Assembly: GCA_958510825.1 (NCBI GenBank)
Contig: OY294051.1
Coordinates: 992,001 to 1,056,000 of the forward strand
Direction: 5' to 3'
Length of the DNA: 64,000 nt
Source of the DNA: Brachypterus glaber
Taxonomy: Eukaryota; Arthropoda; Insecta; Coleoptera; Kateretidae
Made by a program: the position numbers and the translations under genes. This document shows positions 24,180 through 36,000 of the stretch, one piece after another. Below the pieces are notes generated by a model. That model was given only the letters and a program-made list of their open reading frames with translations. It ran no database searches and was not told the DNA's origin. Within the stretch, counting starts at the first letter, position 1, and each line of letters opens with the position of its first letter.

Positions 24180-24845
24180 GGCTGTCGGACTCATACAGCT
24201 TAATTTTGCCCTAAAGAAAACTGGCGAGCGAGGATAGCTCTATGGCACTCAATTGACTGTCTAGTCCTAGGACCAGAGTCATCTCACTGGAAATCAAGAG
24301 AGCAAGCAAAAGCCCTGATGACCTACAACCAAAATTCGCAGCCATTTGAGTCTTCTTTTGTCATCTTTTTTAGATTTGATCATTGATACACTGGCGTTGC
24401 GTTGCTGTAGAGTGGGGACAGACGTATTGCGGTCGCTTCTAATCAGTGCTGAATTTATTCTACGCTCATGAATGAAAGAACAGCTACCTTATCCCAGAGC
24501 TATGGTCATGTGTATGTCGTGGTAATCTTTTCTTTAGGAAACTTCTGAAATGGTCCTTCGGAAACCTAAAACATACAAAAATATAAAGTCTATGTCTGTT
24601 ATTCTTCTTCAGTATGACTGTAAGAAAAAATAATACTTACCAATTTTAGCTTGATGAAACTTCTTTTTTATGGTTGTAGGACTCGTACAGCTTAAAATTT
24701 CTCTAATGAAAACCTGGCGAGCGAGAATGGCACGAAGGCCCTCAATTGACTGTCTAGTCCTAGGACCAGAGTCATCCCACTGGAAATCAAGAGAGCAAGC
24801 AGAAGCCATGATTCCTACAACCAAAACTGGCAGCCGTCTGTTTGT
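24180..24845. repeat. Direct repeat of ~170 bp, two diverged copies
   Basis: Bases 24186-24352 and 24676-24845 share GACTGTCTAGTCCTAGGACC and AAATCAAGAGAGCAAGC. On the minus strand the second copy encodes an open stretch (ASACSLDFQWDDSGPRTRQS...). The adjacent GTATGACTGTAAG...TTAGCTTGATGAAACTTCTT block is also duplicated (24612-24668 and 24955-25015). Confidence 0.65.
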
Positions 24846-25009
24846 CTATCATGTGCAGAGCCCGGGCAGTTGGGAGTCATGTACTTCTAAAATTATCCTT
24901 CAGAAATCTAAAACATAAAAAAATATAAAAAATATAAATGTATCATTTTCTTTAGTATGACTGTAAGTAAAACTTTCCAATACTGGTTGTCAATTTTAGC
25001 TTGATGAAA

Positions 25010-26160
25010 CTTCTTTTTGTTTACAAATAAATGTTGCTCGAAACAAACGTATCCTAAAAATACCTGAAAAAAAAAAAAACATGTTAAAATTAGGAACATC
25101 AAATATTTGAAATAAACCAAAATTATAAAAACAGTGAAATACCTTGAAGAAATTATAATTAAATACAATAATTGTTTATTTACACATAAACCTGAAAAAA
25201 AAACTATATTAAAAGAAAAACAGTAAAAATACCTGAAAAAAAACATGTTAAAATTAGGAACATAAAAAATTTAAAATACACAAAAGTTATAAAAACAGTG
25301 AGATACCTGAACGAAATTATAATTAAACACAATAATTGTTACACATAAACCTGAAAAAAAACCTGTATTAAAAGAAAAACAGTAAAAATACCTGAAAAAA
25401 AAACATTTTAAAATTAGGAACATAAAAAATTTAAAATACACAAAAGTTATAAAAACAGTGAGATACCTGAACGAAATTATAATTAAACACAATAATTGTT
25501 ACACATAAACCTGAAAAAAAACCTGTATTAAAAGAAAAACAGTAAAAATACCTGAAAAAAAAAAAAACATTTTAAAATTAGGAACATAAAAAATTTAAAA
25601 TACACAAAAGTTATAAAAACAGTGAGATACCTGACCGAAATTATAATTAAACACAATAATTGTTACACATAAACCTGAAAAAAAAACCTGTATTAAAAGA
25701 AAAACAGTAAAAATACCTGAAAAAAAAAAAACATTTTAAAATTAGGAACATAAAAAATTTAAAATACACAAAAGTTATAAAAACAGTGAGATACCTGAAA
25801 GAAATTATAATTTAACACAATAATTGTTACACATAAACCTAAAAAAACCGTATTAAAAGAAAGAAAAGAACAGTAAAAACACCTATTAAAAGAACAGTAA
25901 AAACACCTATTAAAAGAACAGTAAAAACACCTATTAAAAGAACAGTAAAAACACATATTAAAAGAAAAACAGTAAAAATACCTGAAAAAAAAAACATGTT
26001 AAAATTAGAAACATAAAAAATTTAAAATACACAAAAATTATAAAAACAGTAAGATACCTGAAAGAAATTATAATTAAATACAAAAATTATTTATTTACAC
26101 ATAAACCTGAAAAAAAAAACAATATTACAAAAAACACAGTAAAAATAGATATTTACCCAT
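25010..26160. repeat. ~162-bp satellite, six units plus an inner 24-bp array
   Basis: The TAGGAACAT marker recurs at about 25091, 25255, 25415, 25579, 25743 and 26005, giving 160-164-bp spacing except for the last gap of 262 bp. The extra length comes from four units of a 24-bp repeat (ACCTATTAAAAGAACAGTAA) at about 25880-25955. Some units are almost identical. Confidence 0.92.
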
Positions 26161-26745
26161 GAATCTGAAAAAATTGTGTATTAAAAAAGAACACTGTAAA
26201 AATATATTGGATTTTGCCTTTTTTGGGATTTTTGTTTGGCAAGTCACTTAAACTTGAGGTCGTTTTTTCACATTTCTCGATCAGCGGATCAAATATAGCC
26301 GGATGCAACTAAAATGGTGTCGGCAATTTTTTGAGTGTTGAGCAGTGGAATAGTTCAAGACCTAAAACTAAAAAAAAAATCACAAATTATTACAATAAAG
26401 TTAAAAAAATCCAGAATCTTTCAATATTATAACAGTTTACATCTCAAAAATTTTCATATGTAAAATTTTTATGCGCCGCAATTCTACATATGCGTGTTAA
26501 AATTTTAACGGTAGGGTACCAGTCATACAGTGTATTTTGACAAAAATTAGTTTTTAAGCAAGCAGGGCAAAATCCCAAAGCAGTTTTTCTTAATTCGAAA
26601 AAAAAGGTAATTTTGTGGTATTGTCAAGTCGATCTGGGGACACACTGTATGTACAATTACGCCGAATAATACATTTCTACACGGAGTCCGCCTGCCAGTA
26701 GTGTCATCTCATAATTTTTTTGTGAACTTTTAAATAAGGCCGCCG

Positions 26746-27483
26746 TTAAGGGGTGTTTCTACCTTAGAAATTATAAAAATCTTTTTTTGAACATTTTTTT
26801 ATATAGAAAGAAAAAAGATATCATTGTGAAATTTTGTAGGTATGTTTATTTATATGCATAGAATACAAATAAAATTTCTTTATATTTTTAAAGTGCCATT
26901 TTTTGGTCATATTTTTTTTTGAAAAAAAATATCAAAAAACGGTGTTCGCCATGATTACGGCCGTTTGGATCGACTGAAAAAAAAACAAAACGGGATATTA
27001 TTCAGTATTGAAGTCGCTATAGCCCGTACTAGAAGACAAAAATTTGGCCAAAAAATAACAAAATGGCGGACGTTTTTCAAAAATTTTCAAACAAAAATTT
27101 CCGCCATTTTGTTATTTTTTGGCTAAAAATTTTTCTTCTAGTATGGGCTATAGCGACTTCAATATTGAATAATATCCCGTTTTGTTTCTTTTTCAGTCGA
27201 TCCAGGCGGCCGGAATCATGGCGATCACCGTTTTTTGATGTTTTTTTTTTAATTCTAGTCAAAAAATGGCACTTTAAAAATCTAAAATATTTTTTTTCGT
27301 ATTCTTTGAATATAAATAAACATACATACAAAACACAATGATATCTTTTTTCTTTTTATATAAAAAAAAATGTTTAAAAAAAGATTATTTTATAATTTCT
27401 AAGGTAGAAATACTAAGGACACTAGATCTGTGGCGCAGAAGCTGAACTAGTTTACATATGTCCTTAAGAAAGACCCCTTAAAC
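26746..27483. mobile_element. Foldback element with ~310-bp arms
   Basis: Left arm (about 26750-27068) and right arm (about 27100-27410, then a ~60-bp interruption) are close reverse complements; the loop is only about 30 bp. Markers: AAGTGCCATTTTTTGG, TATTCAGTATTGAAGTCGCT, GGCCAAAAAATAACAAAATG. The ends are TTAAGGGGTGTTTCTACC-like. Partial relatives lie at 29117-29212 and 31855-32123. Confidence 0.85.
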
Positions 27484-27529
27484 TTGTATATAGGTAATAA
27501 ATTGTATTAAAATTTAAATCGTCCCTGCT

Positions 27530-27640
27530 GAAAATGACGGTTCTGGGCGGGTATAAATGGTGCATAAACCGGACTTGAGCGGATGAAATTCACCCGCTCA
27601 AGTCCGGTCTATTTATACCCGCGTAGAGCCGTCATTTTCA
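27530..27640. repeat. 111-bp near-perfect palindrome
   Basis: TGAAAATGACGGTTCT and its complement bracket a stem through GGGTATAAATGG and CCGGACTTGAGCGG; the loop is ATGAAATT. The tip is much more GC-rich than its surroundings, like the hairpins of families A, C and D. It may be a solo hairpin of another such family. Confidence 0.85.
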
Positions 27641-27671
27641 ATAGGGGTTACTTAAAATAGCCGAAATAGTT

Positions 27672-28064
27672 CAGGGTGGCCACATGTTAGGGAAATGTCA
27701 GGAAGTTTAAATTTTCAGGGAAATATCAGGAAAATGTCAGGGAAGTTTATTGGAAAAAATGAAAAATCAGGGAATTTTATTGAAAAACCAAACTTTATTT
27801 TTTTTTATTTTATACCAAAAAAGTCAGGAAACAATTATCAAAATCAGGGAAATTTCGGGGAATTTTCCAAATAATATTCTGTGTGGCCTCCCTGTACTTA
27901 AACAAAAACGTGTACTAACAATTGAAAAATAATTATTTTCAAAAGTCGGATACAGTACTGCCCTCGTTACTTAAAACGTCCTATAATTCCTATTTTCCCT
28001 GACTTTTTCGAATAAATGGCCAAATTCCCCATTTTCCAGACTTCCCTGATTGGTGGGGACCCTG
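27672..28064. mobile_element. hAT-like MITE with CAGGGTGGCCAC terminus
   Basis: Ends CAGGGTGGCCACATGTTAGG and the complement of TTCCCTGATTGGTGGGGACCCTG are inverted. The interior is rich in TCAGGGAAATTT-type repeats. No matching 8-bp duplication is visible, so class assignment rests on the termini. Confidence 0.55.
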
Positions 28065-29592
28065 GAGAATAAATAAATATGGCATAGAACAATCGCTATA
28101 TGCAGATAAGCGGAAACTAAAAAGTTATTTAGGACGTTTTAACTAATCAGGGCAGAGTAGTGTAAAAATACATAATACACACTTACATGTTCAAAATGTT
28201 TCGATATATTTAGAAAAAAAAGTATATAAATATACCATGCATTTCAGATTTTACAAAACAGAGAAAACGAAGAGATCAGGGCTGGCCTGGGGAGACGGTC
28301 CGTGCGACGCTTTGTATTTTATTAAAAAAAACACACGTCAGCCTTGATCTTTGTTTCATACGTTTTGTTTACTTTCAAACGGGCGGTATATAAAAGAATC
28401 GGGTACTTACATTTAAAACATAATTATTTTCAAAAGCCTCTAGTCCAATACACTTCTTAAAACTTAAAACAAGAAATATAACGAGTGTTGCACCACCTTT
28501 GACAGTCTACAAGCGAATGAAGAACGAAAATTTAAATCACTGACTTTATTTAAAAATTGCATAACATTAACTTATTCGTCATACATTGTTGACGGTTTTA
28601 AATTTTTTAAGGGAAAGTTAGTTCGTGTGTTCTCTAATCGACCATGTATTTTTATTGTTTTTCAAGGGTTTACAAAAGTGTTGACGGGAATTTTTGTCAA
28701 AATTTCTTAAAAAAACAAACAATTTTTGTTTAATGATAAATTTTATGTTACAAAAACGTAAATTAAGCTCATGAGCTTATTTTTTTAAACTGAAGTTTAA
28801 AAAAAAAGTTAAAAAAATAAGATCGAATTTTTTAACAAAAAAAAAATTGAAAATTCAACACAAAAAAAAATAACACATTAAAAATTACGCACCCCCTTTT
28901 CATATAAAACAATGTTCCTCCTTGCTCCCTGCCTCCATTATGCCCCCTAAAAATATAAAATATGTACCAAAAGTAAATTAGCGTGTTCCAAATTTCAAGT
29001 TGATATCTTAAGTGGCTTGGACTTCGGACTTTTGGTTCAAAAGTTAAAGAAGAAGAGGCGAACTTTGAACACGCACTGTATATATTTTATATGATCTATA
29101 GGAAAAAGTATTCTTTTGTTTAAGGGGTCTTTCTACCTTCAAATTTTAAAAATAGTTTTTTTTTTAATATTTACATATATAGAAAGAAAAATGTTATCAT
29201 TGTGAAATGTTGTGGATCTCGACCCCAGCACACTTTTTTTTTGAGGTTCTATGTTATCAGAGTTGGATAAGTATTTCAAAAAGTTTCAGTATTTAGAAAA
29301 AAAAGTTAAATTTACATTTAATGTACTTACATTAAAAAGTAAATAAATATTTCCAAAAGCCTCAAGTGCGATACACTATAGTGTAAAAATACACAATACA
29401 CACAAACACACAAAGTCTTGTATTAATACACGTGCAATACACTTAAAACAAAGATAAAATCAGGAGCAACCACCCACTAAAGCAATCTGTATAAGAATGA
29501 GTAAAATATTTAAAGCACTATTACTTTTATTTGAAAATTACGTAACATACATCCAGTTGGCGGTTTTAAATTTTTCAAGTTTGTTTCTTATC

Positions 29593-30187
29593 ATAATAAA
29601 TTTTAAAAAGAGTACTGCCCCAAAATGGGGGTTTATATCCCTGCTGGCCTCCGTATTTCATAAGGTGGGTGTATACTAGGCTGGGTCGAAAAATCTATTT
29701 TTTTTTTAGTTGGGTTTTCGGGTAGGGCTAGAAGGCTTCGCAATACGTTAGAAAATAAGCCATCTCCCAGAATCCACCGGAAAATCGAAATATTTCACAG
29801 TGGTTCAGGAAAAAAAAACAGGCAAAAAATTCTGAATTTTTGCATACGACTATTTTTGATACCGCTGATTTCGAATAAAATAACGAAAAAAATAAAAAAA
29901 AAATCCGCGCCATTCAAAATTTATTTTTAATCAAAAGAAGCCATTTGAAACATTTTTTGGAAAGATCGAATAAAAAATAAAATTTTGTACCACCCTAATG
30001 GCAAGGATCGCGAAAATTTACAGGCTTATTTTCTAACGCATTGAGAAGCCTTCTAACCCTACCCGAAAACCCAACTAAAAAAATAGATTTTTCGACCCAG
30101 CTTAGTATGCACCCACCTTATGAAATACGGAGGTCAGCAGGGATATAAACCCTCATTTTGGGGCAGTACTCTTTTTAAAATTTATTA
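29593..30187. mobile_element. Foldback element with ~165-bp arms
   Basis: Arms run from AATAAATTTTAAAAAGAGTA through GGTTTATATCCCTGCTGG and GGCTGGGTCGAAAAATC to TTAGAAAATAAGCC (29593-29760 and complement 30022-30187). A partial arm repeat follows at 30205-30275. Confidence 0.85.
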
Positions 30188-30743
30188 CCTATGTAAAAAG
30201 TCCAAACGAACTGAGAAGCCTTCTGACCCTACCCAAAAACCCAACTAAAAAAAAGATATTTCGACCCAGCCTATGAAAACAAATTCGCATTTGAGGTTAC
30301 TAAATCAACCCTCTATGTAAAAAATTCTGTCCCCAAACACTGGCCTCTGATGTCCCATAAACTGGGACCCACAGATCTATTTCAAAAAGTTTCGGTATAT
30401 TTAGAAAAAAAAGTATATAAATATTTATAAAAGAATGGGGTACTTACATTAAAAACATAATTATTTTCGAAAGCCGTTAGTCCAACACACTTCTTAAAAC
30501 TTAAAACAAAAAATATCACGAGTGATGCACAACCTTTGGCAGTCTAGAAGCGAATGAGTAAAAGATTTAAATCACTGACTTTATTTAAAAATTGCATAAC
30601 CTTATCTTATTCGTCATACATTGTTGACGGTTTTATTTTTTTTAAGGGAAAGGGAAAAGTTAAAAAATAAGATCGAATTTTTTAACAAAAAAAAAATTGA
30701 AAATTCAACACCAAAAAAAAAATCACCTCCGCGCGTAAAATGA

Positions 30744-31290
30744 ATTTTTTTTATTATCGGATTCACTTTCAGCAACCATAAAAACGTTAGTATACCAATT
30801 TTCACGAAAACTACCCTCTGCCCCTTTGGGGGTGAAGTTAGAATTTTGTTATAATCAGATTCCCTTTCAATAACCTCAAAAACCCCAATATACCAATTTT
30901 CACGAAAACTACCCCTCACCCCTTAGGATTTAGAGTATTTTTATTATCAGATTCACTTTCAGCAACCTCAAAAACCCCAATACACCATTTTTCACGAAAA
31001 CTACCCCCCACCCCACAGGGGGTGGATTTAGAATTTTTTTATTATCAGATTCACTTTCAGAAACCTCAAAAACCCCAATATACCAGTTTTCACAAAAACT
31101 ACCCCCCAAGATATTATCAGATTCAAATTCGTCAACCCCAAAAGCCCCTATATACCAATTTTGAGGAAAATATTGAAAATATTTCAAAATATTTACCCCC
31201 TCAAACCCTTGGGGGTGGATTTAAAAAAATTTTAATATCAGATTCAATTTCAGCAACCTCAAAAACCCATATATAGTGATTTTCAAATTT
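30744..31290. repeat. Minisatellite of ~70-125-bp units, six copies
   Basis: The marker ATTATCAGATTCACTTTCAG recurs near 30751, 30849, 30943, 31041, 31114 and 31240, each followed by CCCCAATATACCAATTTTC-like and GGGGGTGGATTTAGAA-like blocks. On the minus strand units read ENWYIGVFEV-like peptides, but frames are broken; this is not a gene. Confidence 0.85.
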
Positions 31291-31299
31291 TTCTAAAAA

Positions 31300-31585
31300 A
31301 AATGTATTTTTGCCCATTTGCCCCCCTTGCCGCACCCCAATGTTCACCAAAAACAATCCCGAGCGAGAACTTTTGGTAACATACCTGTATGCCAAATTTC
31401 AAGTCTCTTAAGTTATCGTGCCCACAAGATTTCCCGGACAGACCGATCGACCGACAATTTTTTTTTGCTTGAAATTGATTTATATCGACATAAAACGTCA
31501 TAAAACGCAAAAATACGCAAAAAAAAAATTGAAAATTTTTGCACGAATACAAGGCTTTCCGAAATTTTGAAAATTTTCAAAATGG
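31300..31585. repeat. Low-copy repeat with GACAGACCGATCGACCGAC
   Basis: Includes CCAAATTTCAAGTCTCTTAA and a short GACAGACCGATCGACCGAC run, a layout shared with 49950-50130 and 55740-55850. These look like fragments of microsatellite-bearing DINE-like elements other than family B. Confidence 0.4.
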
Positions 31586-32123
31586 GAAAGCAATTAACAC
31601 ATTAAAAATTACACACCCCCTTTTCATATAAAACAATGTTCCTCCTTGCCCCCTGCCTCCATTATGCCCCCTAAAAATATAAAAAAATACATAAAGTATA
31701 TACCAAAAGTAAATTAGCGTGTTCCAAATTTCAAGTTGATATCTTAAGTGGTTTCGACTTTGGATTTCTGGAAGTGGTTCAAAAGTTAAAGAAGAGGCAA
31801 ACTTTGGACACGCACTGTATATATTTTATATGATCTATATGAAAAGGTATTCTTTTTTTTTAATGGGTCTTTCTACCTTCAAATTTTAAAAATAGTTTTT
31901 TTTTGAACATTTACATATACGTATAGAAAGAAAAATGGTATCATTATGAAATGTTGTTTATATTCAAAAAATACAACAAAAATAACATTTTTAAAGTGCC
32001 ATTTTTTTTGGCCTAATTTTTTTTTGTAAAAAACATCAACAAACTGAGGTCTCCATGATTCTTGCCGTTTGGGATATTATTCAGTATTGAAGTTGCTATA
32101 GCCCGAACTAGAATAATTTTTTT

Positions 32124-32820
32124 CAACGACTGCTTTAGAATGTAAGCAAATACACACACTTTTCAAACACAGAATGAATCCATTCTAGCTCTAGATACGG
32201 TATGAATATTCCGTATCAAGTGTTAGAATGAGCACATGTACTGCCATCTCTTGTTTATAAAAGTAAAGAAAACTGTAGCAAAATTAGCAAAAATATATAT
32301 ATATTTTACCATGAAACATTGAATAATTTAATGCAATTTAAAGTTTTGCGTTAAAATTACATACAGTTTATTAGTTTTTCTTAATATTTGACCAGTTTTT
32401 TATCAATTTAGTTCAAAAAATTAAAACTGCTCCATCTATTGTTAAATATTTAAACCTGATATCTGTCATAACCTTCAATTTTTGCATTATAATTTGTAAA
32501 TATGCGCTAAAATTAAATAAAAGTCTTTTTTAAGTACTGATTTGATAAAATTATTAAATAACATTAATTGCTTTATTTAAAAATATGTGTTTTGTTGTAT
32601 TTACAATGTCGATTCACTAAAAACATTGTTTTTAACCTTGTCCGCAGTTTAAAGCCATACAGTGTTTCATATTTGCAGTCGAAGAAAAAGTATAGTCTAC
32701 AACACGTATGGAATAGTTATTCCGCGCTTGCGGGACCGTCATACTCGCCTGCCGGCTCGTATGACAAACTTTCCGCTCGCGCGGAATATTGTCTATTCCA
32801 TACTAGTTATAGAATATACT
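32124..32820 (+). mobile_element. Family C hairpin-ended element, copy b, nested in foldback relic
   Basis: Uninterrupted ~697-bp copy with an inner palindrome (GATACGGTATGAATATTCCG) and a terminal hairpin. The flanks, CCCGAACTAGAA to the left and TTTTGGCCAAAAAATAACAAA to the right after removing one A, rejoin to the 26.7-kb foldback arm sequence, so family C inserted into a second copy of that foldback. Confidence 0.8.
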
Positions 32821-32894
32821 ATTTTTGGCCAAAAAATAACAAATGGTGGACTTTTTTTATAAAATATTTTTAAACCATAGAAACAAAATATAAA

Positions 32895-32900
32895 TTTATT
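32895..32900 (-). terminator. MRE11 polyadenylation signal candidate
   Basis: On the minus strand AATAAA occurs about 170 bp after the MRE11 stop codon. Confidence 0.45.
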
Positions 32901-33070
32901 GTCTATTAAACAAACATTACAGCGACAATATGAGTAAGGATCAAGAATTTCTTAATTAGACTTTAAATTTGTAACAATTAATTTTTAGCATATAAGCACT
33001 GCAGAGCGTCCCATAGTTATAGCAAGTTTGGACTTTTTAATCGTATCTCATTAAAAATTAAAAACATTGA

Positions 33071-36000
33071 TTATGTTTTCTTGCCTCTACCCCTGCCTCG
33101 TCCAGCGGCAGGTAGCTTTCCTCCGCGAGAACCGCGCCCTCTGGCGGGTTTTGCGGTGGCGGTTGTGTTGGTAGTTGACGTCATTGGATCGTCATCATCG
33201 TCAGAGATGGAAACTAATTCTGGGTCAGTGTCTTTGTCTGATGATTTCCGGGTGGTTTTTGACCTGTTATTCGAGTCCAAGATTTCTCGGGCCTATTTAC
33301 AAAAAACAAATCACAAATGAGTATTTTTTTTAAGCAATGATTAAAAAATAACTATACATGGTGTTTGCAGTCACAAGGAGATGATTCTACATCAAAAAGC
33401 ACGAAAAACCACTATAGGTCCGGAAAGGGAGTTGCGACACTTTAAAATTTTAATCAAAACTAGATGAAACGTTGCAAGCACCCTCTCAAAACTAGGTGTT
33501 TTGTTTGATTTTAAATTCTGTATCTTTAAAACATTATATTCTAGCAAAAAAATGTATATAACATTTTTTATAGGGCTTAAAAAGAGCTTTTATTTAAAAT
33601 ATAATTTTTTGAAATCGGGTTATAAATATGTGAGATATTGCCAAAAAAACCTTTTACTGCTACGCCAATATCTCGAAAACAATGCGTTTTAGGAAAACGT
33701 TGTTTATAACATTTTTTGACCAATTTAAAATTATCTTTTATATAAGTGCTAAATTAACCAAATACAATAATAATTGCCTTAATTATAAACAAAAAACGCT
33801 AAAAATAGTTTTACCCTATTTTTACCCCCTTACCCCAATCGTTACATACATAAAAAATGCACTCTTGTTGTTGCCCCTTACCTCTTCAATGTCTTTATCT
33901 AATGTTTCTCGATTAGCCCGGTACCCCTCAATATACTCCTCAACATCATCAATACTGGGTTGATCCACCAACATTTTGTCCATAAGTAGTTTTGTCTGAT
34001 ACCTAAAAATTAGCGAAAATTTTTACAAAAACGTAAAAAAAACAAATATTTTAGACAACTTTTTGTATTTTATAATGACGTTACGGGCTACAATTTCCCT
34101 CAGCTGGATTAGCTCTAGGATTGCAGTTCTCTAAATTAAAACCAGCTGAACAGTTGCAAGGGGCCTTGTCAAAACATGGGAACTAGGCACTAATTTGGAA
34201 CGTTATGAAAAGGAAAGTTGTGTGATCACGTGAATAGGCAACTATTAATACACCTGCATAATTTATTAAAGTTTGAAAGTCTGTATCTCGAAAACGTTAT
34301 ATTCCAGCAAAAAACTGTATATAGCATTTTTTATAGGGCCTAAAAACAGCTTTCATTTAAAATATAATTTTTTGAAATCGGGTTATAAATAAGTGAGATA
34401 CGCTAAAAAAACCTTTTACTGATTTAAACGCCAATATCTCAAAAACAATGCATTTTAGAAAAAAATAGTTTGTAAAATTTTTTTACCAAATTAAAATTAT
34501 CTTTCATATAAGTGCTAAATTAATAAAATATAATAAAAATTGCCTTAATTACAACCAAAACACGCTAAAAATATAAATTTTACCCCATTCTTACCCCTTA
34601 CCCCCAATCGTTTCGCCCAAAATCTAATCAGCTCTTCGAAATACGATGAGAAACAATGAAGTTATCGAGTTATCGAGTTTACAGACAGACAGACAGACAG
34701 ACAGACGAAAATTTTGTTTTACTGATTTAGACTCAGAAAGGTCTAAAACGTCGAGAAATATGAAAAAAACATGGTCAAGGATTTTACTTTTCGGCGAAGT
34801 TTCAATAAATTGGCACTCTTAGTAGCACTAAGTGCCGATGTAACAAAAACTTTATGCACTTACTCAACAAAATAATTTGGGGCATCATTATCACTGGCGT
34901 CTATAAATTTAATGACGGCCTCGGTAAGTCCTTTTGGAGGCAAGAAGTCCAGATTTTTACCATCTTGAAATCTTTTTATTATCAGATCTTCCACTCTGGA
35001 CACATCATCAAAAATCTAAAAAATATAGGGAGTTTTTCTTCAAAATAATGTACTTTAAAAAATATAATTGCTTTGATCTTGTGCGGTAACTTTATTTTTT
35101 ATACTGTTGTGGCGCCATCTCTAAATTTTTTGTTTACAAATCGGATATATTTTTTTAATTCCTGTAAATATTTCTATTAATCAAAGTAATCATAGTCATA
35201 GAACTTGATTTTTCCTGAACATTTCGAGTCGATCGGATTATTCGTTATTGAGTTATCGTGACGGATGGACATTTTCAAAAAAAAAAATAATCCTGAATTT
35301 AGTGTACCACTTTGCTACACTGAAAAAATTGTTTAAAGCATAAACAAGCATTTTTATATACTGTAAGGGTCATAAAATATAGAATTGAGAACAAAACCAG
35401 CTGAACAAGCACCTTGTCAAAACATCGGCACTAGGCACTAATTTGAAACGTTATGAAATAGGAAGTTGTGTGAATAGGCAACCATTAATACACCTGAGTG
35501 TTGCATAATTTATTAAAGTTTGAAAGAATGTATCTCCAAAACGTTATATTTTAGCAAAAACTGTATAAAACATTTTTTGTAGGGCTTAAAAAGAGCTTTC
35601 ATTTGAAATATATTTTTTTGAAATCGGTTTATAAATAAGTGAGTTATGCTCAAAAAAAATGATCTTCGCCTTTTACCACACATTCGCAACTGAGTCCCTG
35701 CAGGTTTTATTGAATTTCCAGTACATAATCGCTAATATCTAGAAAACAATGTATCTTGGGAAAATTATATCATTTTTTGAGCAGTTTAAAAAAAATACAG
35801 TAATAAATAACATAATTATAAAATGTATGTAGTTATGATCGGAAATAAAATAAAACTTACAGCGTCAGCAAGCCTCTGGCCAACTTCTTTCCCAACTTTA
35901 ACTCGGTACATTCTTTCCCTTTTTGGGGGCCTCAATTTGACCATATCCTCTGGATTGGCCACTTTTCCCAGGTATTTCTGGCCAAACCGGATAGCGTTAA

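Larger units (their letters stand above)
28398..31955. repeat. Segmental direct duplication, second copy split by a minisatellite
   Basis: 28398-29215 (~820 bp) is repeated as 30433-30720 plus 31590-31955. Shared markers: GTCCAATACACTTCTTAAAA, TCGTCATACATTGTTGACGG, CATATAAAACAATGTTCCTC, ACACGCACTGTATATATTTT. A third, more diverged partial copy is at 29330-29580. The gap in the second copy holds the 30744-31290 tandem repeat. Confidence 0.75.

Noticed and set aside
24908..25956. Phe/Tyr/Cys-rich minus-strand frames
   Set aside because: They are translations of the 162-bp satellite and the 24-bp array.
30614..31276. Several 64-101-codon frames with ENWYIGVFEV-like repeats
   Set aside because: They are translations of the minisatellite on either strand, with broken frames between units and no start or splice context.
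25010..31290. CRISPR-like array
   Set aside because: The tandem units are contiguous satellites without constant repeats separated by unique spacers, and the DNA is eukaryotic.
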